A stretch of 38,806 bases of DNA from an uncultured Treponema sp. (GTDB taxonomy: Bacteria; Spirochaetota; Spirochaetia; Treponematales; Treponemataceae), in assembly GCA_944389965.1 (NCBI GenBank), contig CALXOI010000008.1:1-38806 (forward strand). Reading direction: 5' to 3'. The first letter of the stretch is position 1. Each line of letters begins with the position of its first letter. Below, piece by piece: positions 27,200 to 35,309 of this stretch. A model generated the notes under the pieces. The model did no database searches and had not been told where the DNA came from. It worked only from the letters and a program-made list of their open reading frames with translations. A program made the position numbers and the translations under genes.

Positions 27200-27692
27200 A
27201 ACTGAACCATACCCTTGAAAATCAGGTGATAATACCAGTATATCTATTCAATGTACTGCCATCTGCACCTCTGTAAAATTACCGCACCGAAAAAACGGGG
27301 TAAAAAGTAAATCCCAGAAACAAGCCTTGAGCCCGGAATTCATGACAACAGTACTGGAATGACCTGTAAAAAACATAAAGTACCGGTGCGGTGCTTCCAG
27401 AAAAAACTCATTCCAGCTCCAAAGCAAGCTCTGCGCCAACTACACCACATAATTTCACTTAAGTTGCATCCACAGGGTAAAACCGGGAAAAAGATTCTAA
27501 TACAGCAAAACTTACCCTGCCCTCAATTTCTGACTGGTAATATCAAGCGGAAACATAGTCACAACAAACTCAGAAAGAAAAAGTGGTATTCAGAATCTAC
27601 CGGGCAATGATACTATGCAATAATCCAATTACGGAAAATCGTGTGTTTTTTATGAAACATGAATTATTGTATACCGGAAACATCTCACCGCA
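27200..27692. other. Long stretch without recognisable genes
   Basis: About 490 bp between the terminator at 27199 and the ParB-like relic hold only short frames lacking ribosome sites. One is a basic, Lys-rich frame at 27359-27610 on the plus strand and another is a Phe-rich frame at 27248-27439 on the minus strand; neither resembles a known family, and both look like chance. The stop-rich frames and the neighbouring relic suggest eroded gene remains. Confidence 0.55.
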
Positions 27693-27846
27693 TTGAATTT
27701 GAAAAACGTAACAAGTGTCACAAATACAAAACATATAGACGAAATTAAACTAAAAGAACTTGATTCTGTACAATACAAAATCCATCCCTTTTATTCCGAC
27801 GGTTGATGAAATGGCAAACGGGATTGCTATACCAATAAATCGGTGT
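27693..27846 (+). pseudogene. Relic of a ParB-like nuclease-domain gene
   Basis: From 27693 one frame reads LNLKNVTSVTNTKHIDEIKL and then KELDSVQYKIHPFYSDG before a TGA at 27807-27809. One base further along, the next frame reads DEMANGIAIPINR. Together these match the N-terminal ParB-like fold, in which a HPF motif is followed by a DEM segment, a S/N-G-I helix and a IPI(I)xR strand. The frame break, a missing loop and lack of a start codon with ribosome site mark it as a remnant, probably of a mobile element. The relic abuts the 3' end of csrA. The call rests on motif similarity only. Confidence 0.4.
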
Positions 27847-28068
27847 TTATTGAAACAATAGATGTGAAAGTGCCCCAAGGTTTTCAGGCGAAACGGCTGC
27901 CCTGTTTTCTGACTGGATAGCATTGAATATTTCCTGTCGGAAAACTTTTACATCTTTTGGAGCTTCAACACCTATTTTTACCTGGTCACCCCGGATTTCA
28001 ATAATTGTAACCGTTATTTCATCGCCTATTTTGATTTTTTCATTCATTTTGCGGGATAATATCAGCAT
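27847..28068 (-). CDS. csrA: Carbon storage regulator / translational repressor CsrA
   Basis: CsrA dimers bind GGA-containing loops in mRNA leaders and block ribosomes. The 73-residue protein has the canonical start [18 protein letters not shown], the strand [20 protein letters not shown] and the conserved HREE-type helix varied as [13 protein letters not shown]-terminal tail of about 18 residues extends beyond the core. The gene overlaps fliW by 7 nt and is last in the operon flgN-flgK-flgL-fliW-csrA, as expected for the FliW-CsrA switch that couples filament protein levels to translation. No terminator is obvious after it. Confidence 0.97.
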   Translation of the reverse strand: MLILSRKMNEKIKIGDEITVTIIEIRGDQVKIGVEAPKDVKVFRQEIFNAIQSENRAAVSPENLGALSHLLFQ

Positions 28069-28484
28069 ATGGTACCCCGCTTTTTCATTTCCTGTAAAAT
28101 ATCATGTTTAGTTCCCCACTTAGGATCGGAAACAACAACCTGAAGACATTTATTATTTAGTTTATTTACAATTAATGGCCCCTGCAAATTTATTGTTACC
28201 GGTGAATCATCAGAAGGAACTGTCACAATGCCAAGCACGAATACATCTGTGGGAGAAGACACTTCAATATCTTTCAGTAGATTATCATCTACATCCAATT
28301 CATAATCAGTACAAATAAGAAAAGGATCTACAACTAAAAATGCCAACGATTCATTCGTTTTTGACTGCAACCAATAAAACGGTTGATATTCAGATTCATA
28401 TAAGACAAATTCTGTATATTGTTCAAATCCGAACAATCCTTTCGGAAATACCAATTCCTTATGCATCTTATCTTCCACAGCCAC
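28062..28484 (-). CDS. fliW: Flagellar assembly factor FliW
   Basis: FliW binds CsrA and flagellin alternately, releasing CsrA-repressed mRNA as flagellin is exported. Diagnostic segments are [39 protein letters not shown] and [12 protein letters not shown]. At 140 residues it is slightly short at the N-terminus compared with the usual family, where a strand of the type T-x-F/Y-G precedes FP-x-G. A GTG at 28484 has GAGG 5 nt upstream, so that is the start. It overlaps csrA by 7 nt and follows flgL after about 11 nt. Confidence 0.95.
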   Translation of the reverse strand: MAVEDKMHKELVFPKGLFGFEQYTEFVLYESEYQPFYWLQSKTNESLAFLVVDPFLICTDYELDVDDNLLKDIEVSSPTDVFVLGIVTVPSDDSPVTINLQGPLIVNKLNNKCLQVVVSDPKWGTKHDILQEMKKRGTIC

Positions 28485-28495
28485 TGTTTCCTCTG

Positions 28496-29740
28496 TTATT
28501 TAATGTAATCCAGCAGCGTGCTTGAATACAATCTTCCGGCAGTGCTCAATGTTGCTTGCTGCACATATTCCATCATTTTCAAATCAGTGACAGCTTTTGT
28601 AAAATCAAGATCACCCTCTCGTGAAATCATTGATGAAACATTCAAAGCCGTTAATGAATTCCGTGAGATATTTTGAACAGCACGTTCATATTCAGCGCCT
28701 GATTCTGCAAGACGGGTAACCAGATTACTAACGGAACCATCGATTGTTCCTAAAACCCTACCACCAATAGTTTCCTGATCTCCTTCCAGCATTGCATCCC
28801 GTAACGCGATAACACTATCAAACAAAGAACCACCGGAAACCCTAACCCCATCCCCTAAATTATACGGAGGCTGCTGAGAACCGTCTTTTATTAATCCCAG
28901 ATCATTCAATACAGTACCGTTTATATCCTGAAGCCACAACTGCCGGGAATCTGTTGTCTGCAAATTCAACCCAAAAGTAATTGGATCCACAGTAGCTTTT
29001 ACCGCGGCACCAGAATCATTTATTTTTGCTACAACAGCATATACATTATCACCGGCATTCAGAGCAATTTCTTTGCCGTCAACAGAAATCACTGCATCCC
29101 CAGGTACCCGGAAAGCAGAAGCATCCCTGCCGGAAAAAAGTTGCTGCGGTTCAGACCAGAAAATCCTGTTACCAGCAGTTGTTGTTTCCAGATATGCACC
29201 TTCATCCACTTCAATCTTATTACTTGCAATATTTCCATTATACCGTACAGTGGAAATCAGCGGTTCAGATGAACCGGGTACCGTTGCCAATTCCACATCA
29301 AAAGCAGCACGGTTTGTACGGGTTCCGGCAAAAAGAGATGTACCATCAGGCCCCACTGCATTAGCATTCTGAACCAATTCTTTCAGCAACTCATCTACTT
29401 CAGCAGCCATATTTTTCAAATCTTCAGGTGTATTCGTTCCGGTAGCACCATTAACTGCAAGTTCCCGGATTCGCTGCATAATTTCCAGTGACTGGTTCAT
29501 ATATCCTTCAGTAACAGAAAATCTGTCCGTCAGCGTCTGGGCATTTTTCTCAAATGTCTGTACCCTGCCAAGATATGACTGGTAACGGACTAAATGACCG
29601 GCAGCAATAGGATCATCCCGCAGGGACTGTAACCGGTTTTGGCTGCTGATTTGGTTATTTGTTTTATTTAACCGCAATTCCTGCAACCGCAAATTGTTCT
29701 GAATATCACTGTTAGTCATTCCTGAACTTACTCTTCTCAT
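28496..29740 (-). CDS. flgL: Flagellar hook-filament junction protein FlgL
   Basis: FlgL (HAP3) joins the hook to the filament. The flagellin-like N-terminus has RLNKTNNQISSQNRLQSLRD and DPIAAGHLVRYQSYLGRVQ, and the C-terminal helix carries LKMMEYVQQATLSTAGRLY. The protein of 414 residues is at the long end for FlgL. It follows flgK by 18 nt and precedes fliW, the conserved order in this group. There is no signal peptide, as export is by the flagellar type III system. Confidence 0.95.
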   Translation of the reverse strand: MRRVSSGMTNSDIQNNLRLQELRLNKTNNQISSQNRLQSLRDDPIAAGHLVRYQSYLGRVQTFEKNAQTLTDRFSVTEGYMNQSLEIMQRIRELAVNGATGTNTPEDLKNMAAEVDELLKELVQNANAVGPDGTSLFAGTRTNRAAFDVELATVPGSSEPLISTVRYNGNIASNKIEVDEGAYLETTTAGNRIFWSEPQQLFSGRDASAFRVPGDAVISVDGKEIALNAGDNVYAVVAKINDSGAAVKATVDPITFGLNLQTTDSRQLWLQDINGTVLNDLGLIKDGSQQPPYNLGDGVRVSGGSLFDSVIALRDAMLEGDQETIGGRVLGTIDGSVSNLVTRLAESGAEYERAVQNISRNSLTALNVSSMISREGDLDFTKAVTDLKMMEYVQQATLSTAGRLYSSTLLDYIK

Positions 29741-29758
29741 TATTTATCTCCTTGCAGC

Positions 29759-31648
29759 TTATACACCTAACCGGTTGATGACAGTATCCAGCAGTTCATC
29801 CATAACCGTAATAAATTTTGCAGCAGCATTATAGCCATGCTGGAATTTAATAATATCAGCCAACTCTTCATCGATATTGACACCAGAAATAGAATCCCGT
29901 AATGTCCGTAAATCAGCCATAACAGAATTCTGGCTGAGCATATTGATTTCAGCCTGTTCACCTTTCAAACCGACATTTGTCACTGATTCAGCAAAATAAT
30001 CATCCAATGTGCGGTAACGTCCAATCATTACCTGGGAATTCCGGATTGAAGCAATTTCCACCGCAGCACGACCATCTCCGTCTTCTCCGTATCCCCATGT
30101 GTTGGGAAATGATGCGGCGACAGACAAAACGTCGCTGGTAATGGCACTATTAACGGCAATATATGCAGATGGATTTAATACAGGAGCAACAGCATAACCG
30201 GCACCGTTTCCGGTTCCTGCACCGGCAAGAACATTAACAGCATCAGCCTGCGCAAAATCATACGCATTTTCCGGCCCTGACCCCGCCAGAATTCCAGAAT
30301 AACCGGTCAGAAAATAACCTGAATCTTCTACGTGACGGATGACAAAATCCGGATTATCTACATCCTGGGCAGTGGTCGCTTTCAGGACAAGACTATTATT
30401 CCGGTCAAGATATGCTTTAACCTCACCTTCGGAATCGTTGATACGGGCAATAACCGCTTCCACTGTATCAGTAGGATAATACGGTACCGTAATATTGCCG
30501 TCTTTTCCTGAAAGAGTAATTGTTCCCTGTAAGCCAATCTGTTCCTGGGGATTCAATGCATTGGTTCCGCTTATACGGAAAATATATGATGTATCAACGA
30601 CCCCGTCTCCATTACGGTCATAATTTCCTGCAACATTAGTTACAAAAGGCTGCTGGGTAAAAAAATCCAAGCCGGTAACATTATTTGCTCCAACTGCATT
30701 GCGATGTACATCATTGACTAAATCAGCAAAATTCATCGTCATGGTATTCAGTTCCTGGATTTCGGAACGAACATCTACATCCCGCAATTCAATAAGAGCA
30801 CCCAAGGATCCCCCGCTGATTACCGCATCATTACCGGTATCAGCCCAGACAACTTTTGTGTAACCATTGTTATCCGTGAGTGGAACAACATCAAGTCCAC
30901 GGGCAACCCCGCCCTGTACTAACACGAGACCGTCAATATGCACCATAAATTCATCAGGATCCCGCTGGTCAATTGTTATATTTGCCAGAGACGAAAGTTT
31001 TTCAACCATTAAATCCCGTCGGTCAAGCAAATCGTTCGGATTATCACCCATTGCACGGGAACGGACAATTTCATTATTTAAAGCTGCAATCTGCCGGGCG
31101 TAATTATTTACTTGTTCTACGGTTGCCTCAATATCACCATTCAGTAATACGCCGACACCGGCAAGACTATTGTAGCGCTGCCGGATTGAATTCACCAGGG
31201 ATTCTCCCCGGGTAACAATAGATTGCCGGGCAGACTGGGATTCCGGATACAGGGAAAGTTCCTGCCAGGAAGACCAGAATTTATCCATATTGGAACGTAT
31301 AGAGACATCATCCGGTTCATTGTAAATCTGTTCCAACATAACATAATATTTTTCCCGGGTGCTCCAATATGATTCTTGATTCGACTGGGCAACAATACGG
31401 GAATCAAGCAATTCATCTCGAATCCGGCTGATGCTTTCTATTGAAACGCCCTGTCCTATCTGACCGGGAGTTTCTGCACGGGTTAAATCCGGGCGGTAAA
31501 TAGGATCAAACTGACGCAATTGAACCCGTTGTCTGGAATAACCTTCCGTATCAGCATTTGATATATTATGACCAGCCGTGCTGATTGACTGGCTTTGGGC
31601 CATTAAACTACGTTTTCCTAATTCTATTCCAGCAAATGAAGATGACAT
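29759..31648 (-). CDS. flgK: Flagellar hook-associated protein FlgK
   Basis: FlgK (HAP1) is the other hook-filament junction protein. The N-terminal motif SSSFAGIELGKRSLMAQSQS and ISTAGHNISNADTEGYSRQR is canonical, and the C-terminus ends with the D0 helix SGVNIDEELADIIKFQHGYN followed by AAKFITVMDELLDTVINRLG. The 629-residue length is typical for spirochaetal FlgK, with a variable middle domain. It lies 14 nt after flgN and 18 nt before flgL in the same operon. Confidence 0.97.
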   Translation of the reverse strand: MSSSFAGIELGKRSLMAQSQSISTAGHNISNADTEGYSRQRVQLRQFDPIYRPDLTRAETPGQIGQGVSIESISRIRDELLDSRIVAQSNQESYWSTREKYYVMLEQIYNEPDDVSIRSNMDKFWSSWQELSLYPESQSARQSIVTRGESLVNSIRQRYNSLAGVGVLLNGDIEATVEQVNNYARQIAALNNEIVRSRAMGDNPNDLLDRRDLMVEKLSSLANITIDQRDPDEFMVHIDGLVLVQGGVARGLDVVPLTDNNGYTKVVWADTGNDAVISGGSLGALIELRDVDVRSEIQELNTMTMNFADLVNDVHRNAVGANNVTGLDFFTQQPFVTNVAGNYDRNGDGVVDTSYIFRISGTNALNPQEQIGLQGTITLSGKDGNITVPYYPTDTVEAVIARINDSEGEVKAYLDRNNSLVLKATTAQDVDNPDFVIRHVEDSGYFLTGYSGILAGSGPENAYDFAQADAVNVLAGAGTGNGAGYAVAPVLNPSAYIAVNSAITSDVLSVAASFPNTWGYGEDGDGRAAVEIASIRNSQVMIGRYRTLDDYFAESVTNVGLKGEQAEINMLSQNSVMADLRTLRDSISGVNIDEELADIIKFQHGYNAAAKFITVMDELLDTVINRLGV

Positions 31649-31662
31649 ATTGCCCCCTGCAA

Positions 31663-32163
31663 TTATAAAATAGTATTCAAAACCAAACTTTCGGGTGCCG
31701 GCTTAACCACATTTCCAGACCGGGAATACACCGTATTACGCCGTTGAGGAATTACCGTATCAAAAACACCCTGCAAAAAGTTTCTTGTAATACGTATATA
31801 ATCATTCAAAGCATCATTTTCGATTTTAGAAGATACCAGCTTACGACGGATCTGATGATACATTTCCATAACCGGAGTTCTGAATTCTGCCGGCAGAGAA
31901 CTTGCCGCCCGGTACATATCAGGAACCGCATCCGGAGCATGGACAGCACAAATTGTTTTACACAGTTCATCCCGTTCCGCTTCCAATGCAGTAAATGAAT
32001 CTGTAACAGAGTTGATAGTAAATAGCAATTCTTCCAAATTACTCCAATCTTTTCCAGTAACTGCAGCCCGGATTTTCTTCTGCTGTTCTATAATGGAATC
32101 GAGCAATTCATTTTGCGAAACAAGAAGCCCGTATACTTCTTTTGCGGTTTTTTCCATATCCAT
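31663..32163 (-). CDS. flgN: FlgN-type flagellar export chaperone
   Basis: The 166-residue, mostly helical protein resembles FlgN chaperones, which bind FlgK and FlgL before export: helical repeats EKTAKEVYGLLVSQNELLDS and SVTDSFTALEAERDELCKT, and a later helix NDALNDYIRITRNFLQGVFD. The sequence match is weak, as is usual for this family, so the call leans on its position directly upstream of flgK. The ATG at 32163 has GGAGG 8 nt upstream; an ATG at 32178 overlaps that site and is unlikely. Operon partner of flgK, flgL, fliW and csrA. Confidence 0.72.
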   Translation of the reverse strand: MDMEKTAKEVYGLLVSQNELLDSIIEQQKKIRAAVTGKDWSNLEELLFTINSVTDSFTALEAERDELCKTICAVHAPDAVPDMYRAASSLPAEFRTPVMEMYHQIRRKLVSSKIENDALNDYIRITRNFLQGVFDTVIPQRRNTVYSRSGNVVKPAPESLVLNTIL

Positions 32164-32214
32164 AACGGAATCCTCCATGAATCCGGAAATAACAAAATAT
32201 TCCTATTCATTTAT

Positions 32215-32241
32215 CTATCGGAGAATACAACCCGCAACTTA
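32215..32241 (-). promoter_or_regulatory. Putative sigma-28 promoter of the flgN-flgK-flgL-fliW-csrA operon
   Basis: On the minus strand TAAG (32238-32241) and TCCGATAG (32215-32222) are separated by exactly 15 nt, the spacing of FliA/SigD promoters (TAAA-N15-GCCGATAA). Transcription would start about 45 nt before the flgN ATG, just downstream of the terminator at 32246-32283. Flagellar late genes are the expected targets. Confidence 0.6.
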
Positions 32242-32245
32242 ACAT

Positions 32246-32283
32246 AAAAAAAGGGGGTTCAGTAAAAACTTTACTGAACCCCC
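32246..32283 (-). terminator. Intrinsic terminator on the minus strand upstream of flgN
   Basis: Bases 32253-32266 and 32270-32283 form a perfect 14-bp stem with a 3-nt loop (GGGGGTTCAGTAAA and its complement). On the minus strand it is followed by a run of seven T, on the plus strand by AAAAGG, so it acts on leftward RNA. No protein gene reads into it from the right. Confidence 0.88.
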
Positions 32284-32412
32284 AAAAGGAGAGGAGGATG
32301 CAGAAAACCAGAATTGTGCAGTGTGTGCAGCTGCACTATTCTGTAGAAACTGCGGTGATTGTTGTTGCTCTTGCAATCTGCAATAACAACCACAGGGAAT
32401 CCGGAAGGTTAC
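32246..32412 (-). ncRNA. Candidate structured small RNA or leader RNA
   Basis: On the minus strand, between the copA promoter region and the terminator at 32246-32283, two further hairpins can be drawn. The first (about 32361-32389) pairs GTTGTT with AACAAC and TGCA with TGCA. The second (about 32300-32352) pairs GCAG with CTGC, CAGAAT with ATTCTG and GTGCAG with CTGCAC, with a matching internal loop and a 9-nt end loop. A weak promoter (ATGTCA-17-TATAAA, -10 at 32420-32425) would start RNA near 32412, giving about 165 nt. No open frame with a ribosome site exists. It could be a free sRNA or an attenuator leader; no known RNA family was recognised. Confidence 0.45.
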
Positions 32413-32441
32413 ATATTTTTTTATATTTTTTTGTATTTTAC

Positions 32442-32470
32442 TTGACATATACCCACTAGGGGTATACTAT
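32442..32470 (+). promoter_or_regulatory. Promoter of the copA-csoR-copZ operon
   Basis: A perfect -35 TTGACA (32442-32447) is followed 17 nt later by TACTAT (32465-32470), or 15 nt later by TATACT (32463-32468). Both are covered by CsoR-type operators, so the promoter should be shut off by apo-CsoR and opened by copper. Confidence 0.75.
32448..32466 (+). promoter_or_regulatory. CsoR-type operator 1
   Basis: TATACCC (32448-32454) and GGGTATA (32460-32466) form a perfect 7-bp inverted repeat with a 5-nt spacer, the layout of copper-responsive CsoR boxes. It fills the space between -35 and -10. Confidence 0.75.
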
Positions 32471-32488
32471 ATACCCATTAGAGGTATA
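32470..32488 (+). promoter_or_regulatory. CsoR-type operator 2, containing the copA ribosome site
   Basis: TATACCC (32470-32476) and AGGTATA (32482-32488) repeat operator 1 with one mismatch, exactly 22 bp (two helical turns) downstream. It overlaps the predicted transcription start, and its right half includes the GAGG ribosome site of copA. Confidence 0.7.
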
Positions 32489-32490
32489 TA

Positions 32491-34761
32491 GTGAAAAAAG
32501 AAGAAACCTATACAATAACCGGAATGTCCTGCGCTGCCTGCAGCAGTGCGGTAGAACGGGTTACCGGTAAAATAGAGGGAGTTGATTCCAGCAGTGTTAA
32601 TCTGGCAACAGGAAAAATGACTATCAGCTACGACACAGACAGAGTAACACCGGAACTCATCATTGCAAAAGTAGAAAAAGCCGGATTCGGTTGCGAACCG
32701 ATACTAAAATCACAGAAGGATAAAATTGCAACCAGCAGTCCGGAGCAAAATACCGGTAAAACAGCAAAAGCACAGTTAACCGCTGCATGGTTGTTCACCG
32801 CAGGACTATTGTATGTTTCCATGGGATCGATGTTACCGGTTCCGCTGCCATTACCGGACATTGTTACCGCATCAACACATCCGGTAAACTTTGCCCTGCT
32901 GCAACTGCTGCTGACTATACCGGTTCTGTTTTCCGGAAGGTATTTTTTTACCAACGGTTTTTCTGCACTGATACACCGGGCACCTAACATGAATTCACTT
33001 GTTGCCATCGGCAGCAGCTGTTCATTCGTATACAGTCTTGCACTGTTGTTCCTGCTTTCCGACAACCCGGCACATATCCATCATTTATACTTTGAGTCTG
33101 CAGCTATGGTGCTTACCTTTGTCATGACAGGAAAATACCTGGAACGCAGCAGTACCCGCAAAACAAAAAGCGCCATAACCGCACTGATGAATCTTGCCCC
33201 AAAAACAGCCCTGCTGGTACACAACGGGACAACAAAAGAAATCCCCGTAGAACAGCTGCAACCCGGCAACACAATACTGATAAAACCCGGCACCCGTATA
33301 CCAGCGGATGGAACCGTTACCACAGGAACCGGTTCCGTGGACGAATCCATGCTGACCGGAGAAAGTATGCCGGTAGAAAAAACACCCGGGTCGGCGGTTA
33401 CCGGCGGCAGCATGAATCAAAACGGTACGCTGTATGTTACGGTCACCCATACCGGCAGCGACACAACCCTCTCCCAAATCATCAGAATTATGGAAGAAGC
33501 GCAAGGTAAAAAAGCCCCGGTATCAAAAATTGCCGATAAAGTATCCGGTATTTTTGTGCCAGTTGTCATGGGAATTGCCGTTATTGCCGGCATAATCTGG
33601 GCATTCGCAGGTCAGGACACCGCTTTTGTACTGCGCATTGTCACTTCTGTATTGGTCATTGCCTGCCCCTGTGCATTGGGACTGGCTACCCCGGCAGCAA
33701 TTATGGTAGGAACCGGTCTTGGTGCGGCAAACGGTATTTTAATCCGCAGCGGTGAAGCGCTGGAAACCGCCGGCAAAATACACACTGTTGTATTCGATAA
33801 AACCGGTACCATCACCGAAGGCCGCCCCGGAATCACCCGGATACTGCCGGTAAACGGTATCACACAAGAACAGCTGCTGGAATACACCGCAGCAGCAGAA
33901 TCCGGATCGGAACACCCGTTGGCACGGGCTGTTACCGCAGCAGCAGAAAATCTTCCGCAGACACTGATACTAAAACAATCAGAAAACCTGCCCGGATTCG
34001 GCATATCCGCTGATTTTACCGGAACCGACGGAAAGGAACTTACGGTTAAAGTCGGCAGCATCAATTTGATGACGGAACTGGGCATTCATATTCCGGAAGA
34101 AGCAGCTTCTGTTGCAGAACAATTGGCGGCTCAAGGGCAGACAGTGATTTATTCAGCCCTGCAGACCGGCACAGAAAAAACACTGCTGGGCATCATCGCC
34201 GTTGCGGACACAATACGGAACACCAGTGCGGCCGCCGTTCAAACCCTGCGGCACATGGGGCTGGACATTTGCCTGCTTACCGGTGATAATCAAAAAACAG
34301 GCGCATACATCGGTTCCCAAGTGGGCATTGACCATGTTATTGCAGAAGTCCTGCCCCATCAGAAAGCGGAAATTATCGCACAGCTGCAAAAGGACGGCTC
34401 AAAAGTGATGATGGTAGGAGACGGCATAAATGATGCACCCGCTCTGGTGCAGGCAGATACCGGCGTTGCTGTGGGTGGCGGAAGCGATATTGCGCTGGAA
34501 GCAGGGGACATTATTCTGATGAAAAACGATATGCAGGATGCGGCAAAAGCAGTCCGGCTCAGCCGGCTGACACTGCGCACCATAAAACAGAATCTGTTCT
34601 GGGCATTTTTATACAATACAATCGGTATACCGGTTGCCGCCGGCGTTTTATATCCGGTTGCCGGCATTCTGCTTTCGCCCATGATTGCAGGGCTTGCCAT
34701 GTCCCTCAGTTCTGTCTGTGTCGTCACCAATGCCCTGCGGCTGCGGACGAAAAAATTATAA
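32491..34761 (+). CDS. copA: Copper-exporting P1B-type ATPase
   Basis: CopA pumps Cu(I) out of the cytoplasm using ATP. The 756-residue protein begins with one heavy-metal domain whose GMSCAAC motif (residues 11-17) holds the copper-binding CxxC. Core P-type motifs are present: ion-binding CPCALGLATP (about 390-399), phosphorylation site DKTGTITEG (about 436), SEHPLARA (about 472) and GDGINDAPAL (about 643). The last membrane segments carry the YN (YNTIGIPVAAG) and SLSSVCVVTNALRLR signatures typical of Cu(I) pumps. The GTG start at 32491 has GAGG 6 nt upstream. It heads the operon with csoR and copZ. Confidence 0.96.
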   Translation: MKKEETYTITGMSCAACSSAVERVTGKIEGVDSSSVNLATGKMTISYDTDRVTPELIIAKVEKAGFGCEPILKSQKDKIATSSPEQNTGKTAKAQLTAAWLFTAGLLYVSMGSMLPVPLPLPDIVTASTHPVNFALLQLLLTIPVLFSGRYFFTNGFSALIHRAPNMNSLVAIGSSCSFVYSLALLFLLSDNPAHIHHLYFESAAMVLTFVMTGKYLERSSTRKTKSAITALMNLAPKTALLVHNGTTKEIPVEQLQPGNTILIKPGTRIPADGTVTTGTGSVDESMLTGESMPVEKTPGSAVTGGSMNQNGTLYVTVTHTGSDTTLSQIIRIMEEAQGKKAPVSKIADKVSGIFVPVVMGIAVIAGIIWAFAGQDTAFVLRIVTSVLVIACPCALGLATPAAIMVGTGLGAANGILIRSGEALETAGKIHTVVFDKTGTITEGRPGITRILPVNGITQEQLLEYTAAAESGSEHPLARAVTAAAENLPQTLILKQSENLPGFGISADFTGTDGKELTVKVGSINLMTELGIHIPEEAASVAEQLAAQGQTVIYSALQTGTEKTLLGIIAVADTIRNTSAAAVQTLRHMGLDICLLTGDNQKTGAYIGSQVGIDHVIAEVLPHQKAEIIAQLQKDGSKVMMVGDGINDAPALVQADTGVAVGGGSDIALEAGDIILMKNDMQDAAKAVRLSRLTLRTIKQNLFWAFLYNTIGIPVAAGVLYPVAGILLSPMIAGLAMSLSSVCVVTNALRLRTKKL

Positions 34762-34776
34762 CAGAAAGGAATGTCT

Positions 34777-35079
34777 ATGGAAGTACATGAATGTCCTGGC
34801 TGCCGCAAAAAGCACCGGGAACCGGAAGAATACCAGGATTTAATCCACCGGCTGAACCGGATTGAAGGTCAGGTCCGGGGAATAAAAAACATGGTGGAAC
34901 AGGACGTATATTGTATTGATATATTGACACAAGTATCCGCGGTACAGTCCGCATTAAATGCCTTTAACCGCAAACTGCTGGGCAACCATATCTCTACCTG
35001 TGTCATGGAAGATTTAAAAGCCGGTAACACAGAAACGGTAGAAGAACTGATTAAAACGCTGCATAAGCTGTTGAAATAA
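34777..35079 (+). CDS. csoR: Copper-sensing repressor CsoR
   Basis: This 100-residue, all-helical repressor has the CsoR/RcnR signature IHRLNRIEGQVRGIKNMVEQ and the three Cu(I) ligands in VYCIDIL (Cys) and NHISTC (His and Cys). An N-terminal CPGCRKKH segment may add metal-binding residues. It should bind the two inverted repeats in front of copA and dissociate when copper binds. The ATG at 34777 has AAGGA 6 nt upstream, whereas an ATG at 34771 directly follows that site and is less likely. It lies 15 nt after copA. Confidence 0.95.
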   Translation: MEVHECPGCRKKHREPEEYQDLIHRLNRIEGQVRGIKNMVEQDVYCIDILTQVSAVQSALNAFNRKLLGNHISTCVMEDLKAGNTETVEELIKTLHKLLK

Positions 35080-35098
35080 AACGACAAGGAGTAATTGT

Positions 35099-35290
35099 AT
35101 GATCAAACTGAACGTACCGGATATGCACTGCGGAAAGTGTGTTGAACGTATCCAGAATGCACTGAAAGCAGAAAATATTGCCTGCACCGTATCGCTGGAA
35201 GAAAAAGCCGTCTATATTGACGGTTGCGAAAACTGTGCCAAAACAGCTGCCACTGTTTTGGATGACATCGGATTTCCGGTGCAGCAGTAA
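35099..35290 (+). CDS. copZ: Heavy-metal-associated (CopZ-like) copper chaperone
   Basis: The 63-residue protein is a single HMA domain with MHCGKC (residues about 9-14) as metal-binding CxxC. A second pair of Cys, CENC, lies at about residues 43-46, outside the usual motif. It probably carries Cu(I) to CopA or CsoR. AAGGAG lies 7 nt ahead of the ATG. It is the last gene of the copper operon, and a stable hairpin follows. Confidence 0.9.
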   Translation: MIKLNVPDMHCGKCVERIQNALKAENIACTVSLEEKAVYIDGCENCAKTAATVLDDIGFPVQQ

Positions 35291-35309
35291 TCTGCCGGAA
35301 CCGGAAATC

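Noticed and set aside
27248..27439. Open frame on the minus strand with Phe/Trp-rich product
   Set aside because: It has no ribosome site or recognisable domain, and it lies in a stop-rich, apparently eroded region.
27540..27620. Minus-strand text reading VTMFPLDITSQ, recalling the PLDVTHQ motif of nucleoside hydrolases
   Set aside because: Only a dozen residues match and no other family motif is nearby, so chance is more likely.
32385..32412. Plus-strand GAATCCGGAAGG recalling the conserved core of SRP RNA
   Set aside because: The rest of the SRP RNA helix and tetraloop is missing and the terminator is on the other strand.
32239..32448. 69-residue open frame on the minus strand in the structured region
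   Set aside because: It runs through the terminator hairpin and lacks a ribosome site; RNA structure explains the region better.
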